Source of the DNA: G965276765 sp965276765
GTDB lineage: Bacteria > Actinomycetota > Acidimicrobiia > Acidimicrobiales > Palsa-688
Assembly: GCA_965276765.1 (NCBI GenBank)
Contig: OZ255627.1
Location: 5,022,001 to 5,086,000 of the forward strand
DNA length: 64,000 nt
Direction of reading: 5' to 3'
Part shown: positions 1 through 8,149 of the stretch, in pieces
Layout: every line of letters begins with the position of its first letter
Numbering within the stretch: position 1 is the stretch's first letter
Position numbers and translations under genes: made by a program
The notes under the pieces: generated by a model
The model's input: only the letters and a program-made list of their open reading frames with translations
Database searches by the model: none
What the model was told of the DNA's origin: nothing

Positions 1-1697
1 GTCTGCTGGCAGCCGGTCGGACCGACGAGCTGGCCGAGCGCTTTTCCGGGCCGCTGCGCTTCGGCACGGCCGGGCTCAGGGCGCCTCTCGGGGCCGGGCC
101 GGCCAGGATCAACCGGGCGACGGTGCGTCGGGCCAGCGCCGGGCTGGCCGCCTATCTGCTCGCTCATGTGGCCGGGGCGGCCCGCCGCGGTGTGGTCATC
201 GGCCGCGACGCGCGGCACGGCTCGGCGGTATTCGCCGATGAGGCGGCAGCCGTCATCGCCGGGGCCGGATTGCGCGTGGTCGAGCTTCCGGGCGATGTGC
301 CTACCCCGCTGCTCGCCTTCGCCGTGCGTCATCTCGGCGCCGCGGCCGGCGTGATGATCACGGCAAGTCACAACCCTGCGACCGACAATGGTTACAAGGT
401 GTACTGGTCCGACGGGGCCCAGATCGTTCCTCCGGTCGACGCCGGCATCGCCGCCGCCATGGACGCCGCTCCCGCGCTGGCGGACATCCCGCTGGCCCCG
501 CGTGGAATGGTGGCGCGGACGGGGACCGATGGTGGGGCGGACGACGTGAAGGCTGCGTACGTGGACGCCATCGTCGCGGCAACGAGCCACGGCAGCGCCC
601 GGGACGTCGTGGTCGCCTACACGCCCCTTCACGGTGTCGGCGCCGAGCTGCTCGGCTGGGCCTTCGCCGCCGCCGGGTTCGGTCCCCCTGCGGTGGTCCG
701 CGCTCAGTCCGAGCCCGATCCCGATTTCCCGACGGTCACCCGGCCCAACCCGGAGGAGCCGGGGGCCCTCGACCTGGTGATCGCCGATGCCGGTCGGATC
801 GACGCCGACATCGTGCTCGCCAACGATCCCGACGCCGACCGCCTCGGCGTCGCCATCCCCGACGGGGGCGGAGGGTGGCGGGTGCTTCGAGGCGACGAGG
901 TGGGAGCGCTGCTCGCCGACCACCTCATCCGGCACTCCCCCGACGTCGCCGATCGCCTGCTCGTGACGACCGTCGCGTCGTCGACGCTGCTCCGAGCGAT
1001 GGCGGAGGCGGCCGGCGCCGCGTACGCCGAGACCCTCACCGGGTTCAAGTGGATCATGCGAGCGGCCGACGGGCGCCCCGGTCGCCGACTGCTGTTCGGC
1101 TACGAGGAGGCGATCGGCTACGCCGTGACCGATGTCGTGCGCGACAAGGACGGCATCTCGGCCGCGCTGGTGATGGCCGAGCTGGCGGCCGAGGCCAAGA
1201 TGGAAGGGCTCGGCCTCGGGGACCGCCTCGACGAGCTCGCCGTTCGCTTCGGGCTTCACGCCACCGACCAGTGGAACGTCGAGCTCACTGGAGGCGGCGG
1301 TGGGGCCGGGGGCGGGGCGGGAGCCGGGGGCGGGGCGGGAGCCGGGGGCGGTCGGCCGGACGTGGCCGAGACGATGGCGATAGTGCGATCGTCACCGCCC
1401 TCGTGGTTGGCCGGCCGTGCGGTCGTGGCCGTCGACGACCTCCTCGCCGGCCGGCGCTGTCGGTCCGACGGCAGTACCGAGCGCCTGACCTTCCCGGCGT
1501 CCGACGTGGTCGTGTGGCGCTGCGAGGACGAAACCAGGGTCGTGATACGGCCAAGCGGCACCGAGCCCAAACTGAAGGTGTATCTCCAGGTCGTCATTGC
1601 CGTCGAAGGCGGAAGCGACCTCCGGAAGGCGAGAGAGAGCTCGGTCGGCCAGTTGGCTCGACTGCGCGACGACACGAGAAGGGTACTGAGGCTGTGA
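1..1697 (+). CDS. Phosphohexomutase-family enzyme (phosphoglucomutase/phosphomannomutase type), 5' end outside window
   Basis: The frame is already open at base 3, so the start codon lies upstream; about 564 residues are visible. The alpha-D-phosphohexomutase landmarks occur in order: FGTAGLR near residue 20, the catalytic phosphoserine loop TASHNP (bases 357-374), the metal loop DPDADR (about 827-844), the sugar-binding EEAIGY, and the phosphate-binding RPSGTEPK near the C-terminus. The family moves phosphate between C1 and C6 of hexose phosphates, or C1 and C5 of pentose phosphates. It is followed by deoC (GTGA overlap) and deoA, and no typical DeoB is seen, so I infer it supplies phosphopentomutase activity here. 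A glycine/alanine low-complexity insert encoded by bases 1291-1352 lies between the sugar and phosphate domains. Confidence 0.9.
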   Translation, partial: LLAAGRTDELAERFSGPLRFGTAGLRAPLGAGPARINRATVRRASAGLAAYLLAHVAGAARRGVVIGRDARHGSAVFADEAAAVIAGAGLRVVELPGDVPTPLLAFAVRHLGAAAGVMITASHNPATDNGYKVYWSDGAQIVPPVDAGIAAAMDAAPALADIPLAPRGMVARTGTDGGADDVKAAYVDAIVAATSHGSARDVVVAYTPLHGVGAELLGWAFAAAGFGPPAVVRAQSEPDPDFPTVTRPNPEEPGALDLVIADAGRIDADIVLANDPDADRLGVAIPDGGGGWRVLRGDEVGALLADHLIRHSPDVADRLLVTTVASSTLLRAMAEAAGAAYAETLTGFKWIMRAADGRPGRRLLFGYEEAIGYAVTDVVRDKDGISAALVMAELAAEAKMEGLGLGDRLDELAVRFGLHATDQWNVELTGGGGGAGGGAGAGGGAGAGGGRPDVAETMAIVRSSPPSWLAGRAVVAVDDLLAGRRCRSDGSTERLTFPASDVVVWRCEDETRVVIRPSGTEPKLKVYLQVVIAVEGGSDLRKARESSVGQLARLRDDTRRVLRL

Positions 1698-2395
1698 CGA
1701 CAGGACACCGACCGACGGCGGCAGAGCTGGCTCTGATGATCGATCACACCCTGCTGCGCCCGGAGGCGACGGCCGAGGAGGTCGCCGCCCTGTGCGCAGA
1801 AGCCTGCCGACTCGGCGTCGGAGCCGTATGCGTTTCGGCCTCGCTCGTGGCCGTGGCCGCGGCCGAGCTGGCCGGGACGAAGATGGGTCTTGCGGCCGTC
1901 GTCGGGTTTCCCTCCGGCGCCCATCTGGCGTCGGTCAAGGCCGCAGAAGCGGCCCAAGCGGTAGCGGCAGGAGCGAACGAGATCGACATGGTGATCAATC
2001 TGGGCTTTGCCGCCGATGGCCGCTGGAGCGGGGTGGCGGCCGAGATCGGCGCCGTCCGGGACGCTGCCCCATCGCCGGTCCTCTGCAAGGTGATCCTCGA
2101 GACGGCCCTCTGGGACACCGACGCCATCGTGGCCGGGTGTCGGGCCGCCGAGGCGGCCGGCGCTGACTTCGTCAAGACGTCGAGCGGATTTCATCCGAGT
2201 GGTGGTGCCAGCGTCGAGGCGGTCGGGGTCATGGCCGACGCCGTGGCTCCGAGGCTCGGAGTCAAAGCCTCCGGAGGGATCCGTACCGCCGACGAAGCCG
2301 TCGCCATGGTCGGTGCCGGCGCGACCCGGCTCGGCCTCTCCCGATCGGCGGCCATCCTCGCCGAGCTCTCTGAGCTCGATGAAGGCAAGGACTGA
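1694..2395 (+). CDS. deoC: Deoxyribose-phosphate aldolase
   Basis: This 233-residue class I aldolase cleaves 2-deoxyribose 5-phosphate to glyceraldehyde 3-phosphate and acetaldehyde in the cytoplasm. The DeoC signatures are present: IDHTLLRPEAT at the N-terminus, NEIDMVINLG for the conserved aspartate, FVKTSSGF with the Schiff-base lysine, and GVKASGGIR with the second active-site lysine. The GTG start overlaps the stop of the upstream mutase as GTGA, and the 3' end overlaps deoA by 17 bases. The three genes are therefore almost certainly one translationally coupled operon for using the pentose part of nucleosides. Length and motifs are normal for the family. Confidence 0.95.
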   Translation: MTTGHRPTAAELALMIDHTLLRPEATAEEVAALCAEACRLGVGAVCVSASLVAVAAAELAGTKMGLAAVVGFPSGAHLASVKAAEAAQAVAAGANEIDMVINLGFAADGRWSGVAAEIGAVRDAAPSPVLCKVILETALWDTDAIVAGCRAAEAAGADFVKTSSGFHPSGGASVEAVGVMADAVAPRLGVKASGGIRTADEAVAMVGAGATRLGLSRSAAILAELSELDEGKD

Positions 2396-3779
2396 TCGGG
2401 TGGTCGCGCCCGACGGCGACGCCCTCGACGTCGTCGGTGCCATTGTCGCCAAGCGCGACGGTCGCGAGCTCGGTGCGGCCCAGATCCACGAGCTCATCGG
2501 TGGATTCGTGTCGGGAACGGTGCCCGACTACCAGCTGGCGGCGTTGCTGATGGCCGGCTATCTCCGCGGCTTCTCCGACGCCGAGGCCGTCGCCCTCACC
2601 GACGCCTTCATCGAGTCCGGTGAGCGCCTCGACGTCTCCGGGCTACGAGGACCGACCGTCGACAAGCACTCCACCGGCGGGGTCGCCGACGCCACGACGC
2701 TGATCGTGGCGCCCGTGGTGGCCGAGTTGGGCCTGCAGATCCTCAAGCTTTCCGGTCGCGGGCTGGGACACACCGGGGGCACCCTCGACAAGCTCGAGTC
2801 GATCCCCGGGATGCGAACATCGCTGGGCGGCCGGGAGCTGCTCGAGCAGGTCGACCGCATCGGTCTCGCCGTCGGCGCCCAGACCGCAGACCTAGTGCCG
2901 GCCGACCGCGCCGTCTATGCCCTCAGGGACGTGACCGCCACGGTGGGCGACGTGGCGCTCATCGCCTCGAGCATCATGAGCAAGAAGCTGGCGGGGGGCG
3001 CGGCGTCCATCGTCGTGGACGTGAAGGTCGGCTCGGGGGCATTTGCCAAGGATGCCGGGACGGCCGAGCGCCTCGCCGGGCTGTGCGTCTCCATCGGGAC
3101 CGCCGCCGGTCGGGCCACCGCCGCGGTGCTGAGCGACATGAGCCAGCCGCTCGGCGACGAGGTGGGCAATGCGATCGAGGTCGCCGAGGCGATCGCCGTG
3201 CTACGCGGCGAGCGGACCGGTCGGCTCCGCGCCGTCAGCATCGAGCTCGCCGGCCGACTCGCCACCCTCGGCGGGGTGGCCTCCGACGCCGAGACGGGCC
3301 GACGGGCGGCCGAGCGGGTGCTGAGCAGCGGTGCGGCCCTTGACCGGTTCGCCCGGTTCGTCGAGGCGCAGGGAGGCGACCCCGGGGTGGTGGGCGACGC
3401 CGGTCTCCTCCCACGCGCGCCCGTCGTGCGTGAGGTGCTCGCCGGGCGCTCCGGATGGCTTGCCGGCGTCGATGGCGAGGCCGTCGGGATGGCAGCGGCC
3501 CATCTGGGGGCCGGGCGCCGTCGCAAACAGGACGACGTCGACCCCGCCGTCGGCATCGAGCTGCCGGTCAAGATCGGTGACGAGGTCACGGCCGGCGGCC
3601 TGCTCGCTCGCGTCCTCGCTCGAAACGACACCGGTGCCGAACGGGCCGAGGTCGAGCTACGGGCTGCCCTGGCGTGGAGCGAGACGCCCGTGGCCGCGCC
3701 GGCGCTGATCATCGGAACCGTGGACGCTGCGCCGGGACCTCCGGCCGAGCAGCAACCCCCGCCCCCGTTTTCTGAGTGA
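2379..3779 (+). CDS. deoA: Pyrimidine-nucleoside (thymidine) phosphorylase
   Basis: The protein splits thymidine, deoxyuridine or uridine with phosphate into base and pentose 1-phosphate. The family signature SGRGLGHTGGTLDKLE is intact and KHSTGGVAD marks the phosphate site. From ATG 2379 the product is 466 residues, slightly longer than the usual 430-440; a GTG at 2400 would remove seven residues and avoid most of the overlap with deoC, so the start is uncertain between the two. The C-terminal lid domain (roughly residues 350-440) is present. Its product can be isomerised by the upstream mutase and cleaved by DeoC. The stop codon lies inside the left arm of a long inverted repeat. Confidence 0.94.
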   Translation: MKARTDRVVAPDGDALDVVGAIVAKRDGRELGAAQIHELIGGFVSGTVPDYQLAALLMAGYLRGFSDAEAVALTDAFIESGERLDVSGLRGPTVDKHSTGGVADATTLIVAPVVAELGLQILKLSGRGLGHTGGTLDKLESIPGMRTSLGGRELLEQVDRIGLAVGAQTADLVPADRAVYALRDVTATVGDVALIASSIMSKKLAGGAASIVVDVKVGSGAFAKDAGTAERLAGLCVSIGTAAGRATAAVLSDMSQPLGDEVGNAIEVAEAIAVLRGERTGRLRAVSIELAGRLATLGGVASDAETGRRAAERVLSSGAALDRFARFVEAQGGDPGVVGDAGLLPRAPVVREVLAGRSGWLAGVDGEAVGMAAAHLGAGRRRKQDDVDPAVGIELPVKIGDEVTAGGLLARVLARNDTGAERAEVELRAALAWSETPVAAPALIIGTVDAAPGPPAEQQPPPPFSE

Positions 3780-3818
3780 TGTTGACGGTGGATTCCGACG
3801 TCAACATCACTCAGAAAA
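3768..3818. terminator. Perfect 20-bp inverted repeat between convergent deoA and cdd
   Basis: Bases 3768-3787 and 3799-3818 are exact reverse complements (core CTGAGTGATGTTGACG) around an 11-base loop. The position between the convergent stops suggests a bidirectional transcription barrier. It is not a textbook intrinsic terminator: the T run is on the 5' side and the A run on the 3' side on both strands, so the U residues pair within the stem instead of forming a U tail. The deoA stop codon lies within the left arm, and the cdd stop lies five bases beyond the right arm. Confidence 0.6.
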
Positions 3819-3822
3819 AAAA

Positions 3823-4287
3823 TCAGCCACCCTCCGACCGCCGGCGCCCCAACTCGTTGGCATCGAACGCGCCGGGGAGAAGGTCGGCGAGACGGTCAGG
3901 AGCCACGCCGGCGCCACCGTCGATGAGCAACTCAGGGCCGCCGTTGTCCATGAGGACCTGACGGCACCTCCCGCAGGGAGCGAGAGGGCGACCGTCGCCG
4001 GCGACGACGCTGATGGCGACGAGTGCCGTTGCGCCGCTCGCCCTGAGCGCCGACACCAACCCGCATTCGGCGCACAGGGTGAGGCCGAGCGAGGAGTTCT
4101 CGACGTTGCAGGCGCCGATCACCGCCCCGAGGTCGGTCAGGCCGGCGGCGCCGACCCGCAAACCGGAGTAGGGCGCGTACGCGTGCGTCGCCGCTCGGGC
4201 CGCGACGTACCTCAGATCGTCCCAGTCGGGCGGCCCGCTGTCAGTTGACTCGCTGTCGGGCGAGTCGCGGTCCGAGGGCACGGTCAT
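3823..4287 (-). CDS. cdd: Cytidine deaminase
   Basis: This 154-residue zinc enzyme deaminates cytidine and deoxycytidine to uridine and deoxyuridine, which DeoA can then phosphorolyse. The short, tetrameric CDA pattern is clear: CNVENSSLG, then CAEC carrying the first zinc cysteine and the catalytic glutamate, then PCGRCRQVL with the other two zinc cysteines. About 20 acidic, serine-rich residues precede the domain and may be disordered. The ATG overlaps the stop of the upstream kinase as ATGA, so it is the last gene of a minus-strand operon beginning at 8114. Confidence 0.94.
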   Translation of the reverse strand: MTVPSDRDSPDSESTDSGPPDWDDLRYVAARAATHAYAPYSGLRVGAAGLTDLGAVIGACNVENSSLGLTLCAECGLVSALRASGATALVAISVVAGDGRPLAPCGRCRQVLMDNGGPELLIDGGAGVAPDRLADLLPGAFDANELGRRRSEGG

Positions 4288-5348
4288 GGCGACGGATCGT
4301 ACTGGGGCGCCCCGCCGGCGACGTCCGGAGGTCGTCCACCTCGCCGCCGCAGCGACCTGGCCGCAAAACCAACGGCGGCGTCGAGGGCCTCGTGGGGACC
4401 CCTCCCGCCGAGCCAGGCGGCCAGGAACCCGGCGGCCAGAGCGTCACCCGCTCCGACCGTGTCCACGACCAGGTCATCCGACCGCCCTGCACCCCACCGC
4501 ATCGCGTCCTCCACCCGACCCCCCGACCGCCGGCCATCGGACCGCCGGCCATCGGACCGCCGGCCATCGGAACCGCCACCAGCTCGCCCGCCACCGAGCC
4601 CCGGTGTCGCCGCCACAAGCAGCCGATCGGCCCCGCTGGCCCACCGACAGCCGTCTGGTCCGAGCTTCAACACCACCTGGTCGTAGCGCTCGGCCAGGGA
4701 GGCGGCGATCGAGGCGGCGTCACGCCGGCCGGTGAGGATCCGCCCCTCGTCCAGATTGGCGAAGCAGAGGGTGGCATCCCGAGTCCACTCGATCCACGCG
4801 GAGGCACCGGCCTCCGCCAGCGGTGCCGAAGAACTCGGGTCGACCGAAACGGTCATAGAGGCAGCGGTCGCGGCCGCGATGGCGGCGATGGCCGCCGGCC
4901 TGGTCAACGGGTCGAGCAGGGTGTAACCGGAGAGGTGCAGATGGGCACCGGAGACCCACGCCTCGGCCCGAAGCGCCTCGGGTCGCAGTTCGCTGTTGGC
5001 CCCGCGGTCGGTGAGAAACGTCCGCTCCCCCGTGCCGTCGACCAGGGCCACCACGGTGCCGGTCGGACGCATCGACGAGATGCGCAGCTGGGTGGCCACG
5101 CCTCGACGGCGCAGGTCGTCGGTCTGCTCACGACCCAACCAGTCGTCGCCTACCACCCCGATCAGGGTGGTAGCGACGCCGGCGGCGGCGAGCCAGGCGG
5201 CGGTGTTGGCGGCCGAGCCTCCGGGTCGACCGGCGATCCGGGCCGGGGTGTCGGACCCGGGTTGGAGCGGCGCGTGGGCCTCGACGATCACATCGCTCAT
5301 CACGTCGCCGATCACGACGACGTGAGCCTGGTCCCCAGATGCGCCCAT
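4284..5348 (-). CDS. psuK: PfkB-family kinase, probable pseudouridine kinase
   Basis: This is a ribokinase-fold sugar/nucleoside kinase of 354 residues. The first PfkB signature GGSAANTAAW lies near residue 45 and the second, DTVGAGDALAAGFL, near residue 300 with the catalytic aspartate. It directly follows psuG on the minus strand, 10 bases apart, so the likely reaction is phosphorylation of pseudouridine to pseudouridine 5'-phosphate; the substrate is inferred from this linkage. I chose ATG 5348 because the 17 codons further upstream run into psuG. An unusual arginine/serine/glycine stretch with three DGRRS units separates the two halves (DNA repeat 4526-4570). Confidence 0.85.
   Translation of the reverse strand: MGASGDQAHVVVIGDVMSDVIVEAHAPLQPGSDTPARIAGRPGGSAANTAAWLAAAGVATTLIGVVGDDWLGREQTDDLRRRGVATQLRISSMRPTGTVVALVDGTGERTFLTDRGANSELRPEALRAEAWVSGAHLHLSGYTLLDPLTRPAAIAAIAAATAASMTVSVDPSSSAPLAEAGASAWIEWTRDATLCFANLDEGRILTGRRDAASIAASLAERYDQVVLKLGPDGCRWASGADRLLVAATPGLGGGRAGGGSDGRRSDGRRSDGRRSGGRVEDAMRWGAGRSDDLVVDTVGAGDALAAGFLAAWLGGRGPHEALDAAVGFAARSLRRRGGRPPDVAGGAPQYDPSP
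4526..4570. repeat. Three perfect 15-bp tandem repeats inside the PfkB kinase gene
   Basis: The unit accgccggccatcgg occurs three times without a mismatch and a partial copy follows. The unit is a multiple of three, so it keeps the kinase frame open and adds DGRRS modules to a surface loop. It looks like replication slippage in an accommodating loop. Confidence 0.9.
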
Positions 5349-5358
5349 GATCGCGGGA

Positions 5359-6315
5359 TCAGGGAGAGGCGGCGACGGCCGCCGCCAGGCGGGCGGCAAG
5401 CAAAGCGTTGGCGACCACCAGCCGCCGGTTGGCCTCCACGCTCGCTCCTCCGGTGGCCTCGACGAGGGCCGCGAGCAGGTACGGGGTCACTTCCTTCCCG
5501 CTGACACCTTCGGTTTCCATGCGAGCGAGCGCATCGGCGATGACCCGGTCGTGGAGATCGGGGTCGAGTTGATGCTCGGAGGCGATCGGGTTGGCGAGCA
5601 GGAGACCCCCTCCACCAGGGAGGGCCAGATGGGTGCACACGACTTCTGCGGCCTCGGCGATGTCGTGGACCGACCAGTCGATCCGATGGCCGGAGTCGGT
5701 GACGTAGAACCCGGGGAAGCTGGAGGTCATCCATCCCACGACCGGTACACCGAGCGTCTCGAGGTGCTCCAAGGTGGCCGGGACATCGAGGATCGACTTG
5801 ACCCCGGCGGCGACCACGGCAACGGGGTTGGCCCGTATGGCCTGGAGATCGCCCGAGACGTCCCAGGTGTCGCGGGCGCGACGATGGACCCCTCCTACCC
5901 CACCGGTAGCCATGACGGTGATTCCGGCGGCGGCGGCGAGGGTGACCGTGGCCGCGACCGTGGTCGCACCGTCGAGGCGCTTGGCGGCGGCAAGGGCCAG
6001 GTCGCGGCTCGACAGCTTGGCCACGTCGTCGCCGTGCGCGAACCGCTCGAGGTCGGCGTCGTCAAGGCCGACATGGAGGCGACCCCCGAGCACCCCGCAG
6101 GTCGCCGGCACGCCGCCGGCGCTGCGGACCGCCCTTTCGATCTGCCGGGCGACCTCGAGGTTGCTCGGTCGCGGGAGTCCGTGGGAGATGATCGTCGTTT
6201 CGAGGGCGACGACCGGCCGGCGCTCGGCCAGTGCGCTTTGGACCTCATCACCCACGACCAGCGGCGAAGACCATGCACCTGTGGATGGGCGGGCGAACCC
6301 ATCGATGGGGTTCAT
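5359..6315 (-). CDS. psuG: Pseudouridine-5'-phosphate glycosidase
   Basis: This 318-residue enzyme breaks the C-C glycosidic bond of pseudouridine 5'-phosphate, giving uracil and ribose 5-phosphate. Diagnostic PsuG blocks are visible along the whole length: VALETTIISHGLP, KLSSRDLA, ATGGVGGVHR, DVSGDL, GVKSILDVPATLE and EGVSGKEVTPYLL. The ATG overlaps the stop of the 600-residue upstream gene as ATGA and a PfkB kinase follows, which is the classical pseudouridine degradation pair. The locus therefore also salvages modified nucleosides from RNA turnover. Confidence 0.95.
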   Translation of the reverse strand: MNPIDGFARPSTGAWSSPLVVGDEVQSALAERRPVVALETTIISHGLPRPSNLEVARQIERAVRSAGGVPATCGVLGGRLHVGLDDADLERFAHGDDVAKLSSRDLALAAAKRLDGATTVAATVTLAAAAGITVMATGGVGGVHRRARDTWDVSGDLQAIRANPVAVVAAGVKSILDVPATLEHLETLGVPVVGWMTSSFPGFYVTDSGHRIDWSVHDIAEAAEVVCTHLALPGGGGLLLANPIASEHQLDPDLHDRVIADALARMETEGVSGKEVTPYLLAALVEATGGASVEANRRLVVANALLAARLAAAVAASP

Positions 6316-8114
6316 GGGCTCGAGACCTGGGCCGGCGGTGCTGGCGTCGAGATAACTCCGGCCGTATCGGGGGCGAGACCACAGACGCCCTCGAGGGAGA
6401 GGATCCGACGGAGTATGGCCAAGGACGACGCGTAGGTCGCGTCCATCCCGAAATAGGAGAGTCCGCGCGCGCCCAGGGTGCGGGCCTGCGTGTAGGGCGT
6501 GTCGGATGCGTAATGAATCACACCGAAGTCGATCGGCAACTTGCTGAAGTTGACCGCAGCTCCGACCGGGTACCGTCCGACGTCGGCGATCTCGTAGACC
6601 GCGTCGCAGAACGGTCCGGCCTCCATCTCCACGACCGTGAACGCCTCGCGGTAGTAGAAGTCGAGGTAGCCCCGGTTCTGCAGGAAGGTGCTGCGCACGG
6701 TGACGGCTCGCTGGTTGTCGAGCCCAGAGCCAAACACGAGGTAGGGCTGGATGTCGTCGAACGAAAAGGCGTTGTCGAGCCAGTAGGTGGAACCGGAGTG
6801 CTCGTCGTGGACCACGTTGGAGATCATCACGTCGCCGACCGCGGCGTTCAGCGTCGCCGCCTTTCCGAGCACGTACACGCCCTTGAGCGTGTCGGTGGAC
6901 TCGCCGACCTGGCGCAGGACGTTGTAGGCACCGAGCCCGAGGGGATAGTTGACGTTGACGATGACGGCGTCGCAGTGCCGCAGCCGGTCGGACCCGACGC
7001 CTCCAAGGCGCGGGTCGAGCTCGTCGGGATCGAGCCGGCTCAGGTCCATCACCTGAGCCGAGACCCGCAGGGCCGTCTGGCTCTGGATGTGGGTTATCCC
7101 GATGGCGAGCTCACGTTCCCTCCTCTCATCCCGCCACGATGACTTCCCCGGGTGGGCTTCGTAGAAGAGCCGGGCGCAGTAGTACAGGAAGTTGTCCCAC
7201 GATCCCTTCGTCCTGCCCTCACGGAGCTTGATCAGCTCCGATCGGAGGTACTGCGGGCCCTCCTTCTCCAGCCAGCTGACGATCTGGCGGGCGGGGAGGC
7301 GGGCCGTTCCGGTCAGGAGGTTGGTGATGGAATGGGTGTTGGACGACACGAAGTAGATCGGTCGGCCGGCGAGGGCATCGGTGCGAAGGCAACCGAGGAC
7401 CGGCTCCCACCACCGCCTGGCCACGCGGGCGTAACCGACCTCACTGCCACCCAGCATCCTGATCCGAAGATCGAGCTCACGACCGGCAACCTGGGTTAGG
7501 AAGTCGCCGAGATCGCCGCCCCATGCGTCGGCCACCCTGGCCCAGTCCTCCTCCGATCCACCGAGCAATGCTGCGGACCGACGGGCATCGATCGGTGCGC
7601 CGACGAGCTGCGGTCCTGTCGACCCGAGGATCTCGTGGAGCTTGTTCCATTCGATCTGGTAGGCGACGAGCGTCGGAATCAGGTCGTCGAGGTCGGAGCT
7701 CGAAGCGATGAGCACGGCGAAGTTGTCCGATCCGTCGCCGTGCCAACGGCGCCGGCGCGCCGGCGCCTCCACCGTGGACCAGCCGTCAGAGAGGCGATGG
7801 CCGTCACGTTCGAAGCTGGCGACGTCCTGACCCATGAGCACGAGACGGGCCTGCCAGATCCCGGAGGGAAGCCGATGCGTGGCGTAGAGAAAGGCGCCCA
7901 GGTCCAGCTCGGCAGAGTCGGCCGATGGGTGCAGGCTGGATCTCATGGTGCGATGCGACGGCTCCAGCACCCGGAGCAGGGTTTCGCCCGAGGAGCGCAG
8001 CAGCGTGGTGTACGTCCTGTGGTAGAGCTCCACCTCGTCGACAAGCCCCGACCCCTGCGCCCCCGATGGCGGGGCCCCGAGCGGGGATGGGGGCCGCAGC
8101 CCATGGGCGACCAT
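6312..8114 (-). CDS. 600-residue uncharacterised protein with a nucleoside-phosphorylase-like C-terminal motif (resembles DUF6909 proteins)
   Basis: No catalytic family is certain. The N-terminal half (roughly residues 20-330) is helical and aromatic-rich without a motif I recognise. From about residue 380 there are strand-like runs (DAVIVNVNYPLG, LKGVYVLGKAATLNA, VGDVMISNVVHDEHSG) and then VVEMEAGPF. That last motif resembles the methionine-glutamate ribose-binding motif of the nucleoside phosphorylase/nucleosidase fold. The DUF6909 link is from memory. It is the first gene of the operon with psuG (ATGA overlap), psuK and cdd, and diverges from purine nucleoside phosphorylase, so a nucleoside or nucleotide substrate is likely. 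The start at 8114 could be a few codons late or early. Confidence 0.7.
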   Translation of the reverse strand: MVAHGLRPPSPLGAPPSGAQGSGLVDEVELYHRTYTTLLRSSGETLLRVLEPSHRTMRSSLHPSADSAELDLGAFLYATHRLPSGIWQARLVLMGQDVASFERDGHRLSDGWSTVEAPARRRRWHGDGSDNFAVLIASSSDLDDLIPTLVAYQIEWNKLHEILGSTGPQLVGAPIDARRSAALLGGSEEDWARVADAWGGDLGDFLTQVAGRELDLRIRMLGGSEVGYARVARRWWEPVLGCLRTDALAGRPIYFVSSNTHSITNLLTGTARLPARQIVSWLEKEGPQYLRSELIKLREGRTKGSWDNFLYYCARLFYEAHPGKSSWRDERRERELAIGITHIQSQTALRVSAQVMDLSRLDPDELDPRLGGVGSDRLRHCDAVIVNVNYPLGLGAYNVLRQVGESTDTLKGVYVLGKAATLNAAVGDVMISNVVHDEHSGSTYWLDNAFSFDDIQPYLVFGSGLDNQRAVTVRSTFLQNRGYLDFYYREAFTVVEMEAGPFCDAVYEIADVGRYPVGAAVNFSKLPIDFGVIHYASDTPYTQARTLGARGLSYFGMDATYASSLAILRRILSLEGVCGLAPDTAGVISTPAPPAQVSSP

Positions 8115-8149
8115 TTCGGGAATCTATCAGCCGCTCTAGGATCGCCGAC

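Noticed and set aside
4526..4570. Possible CRISPR-like repeat array
   Set aside because: Repeats are contiguous without spacers and lie in a coding sequence; no cas gene is present.
4245..6435. Long plus-strand frames opposite psuK and psuG
   Set aside because: Both minus-strand genes have full catalytic motifs and operon-like overlaps.
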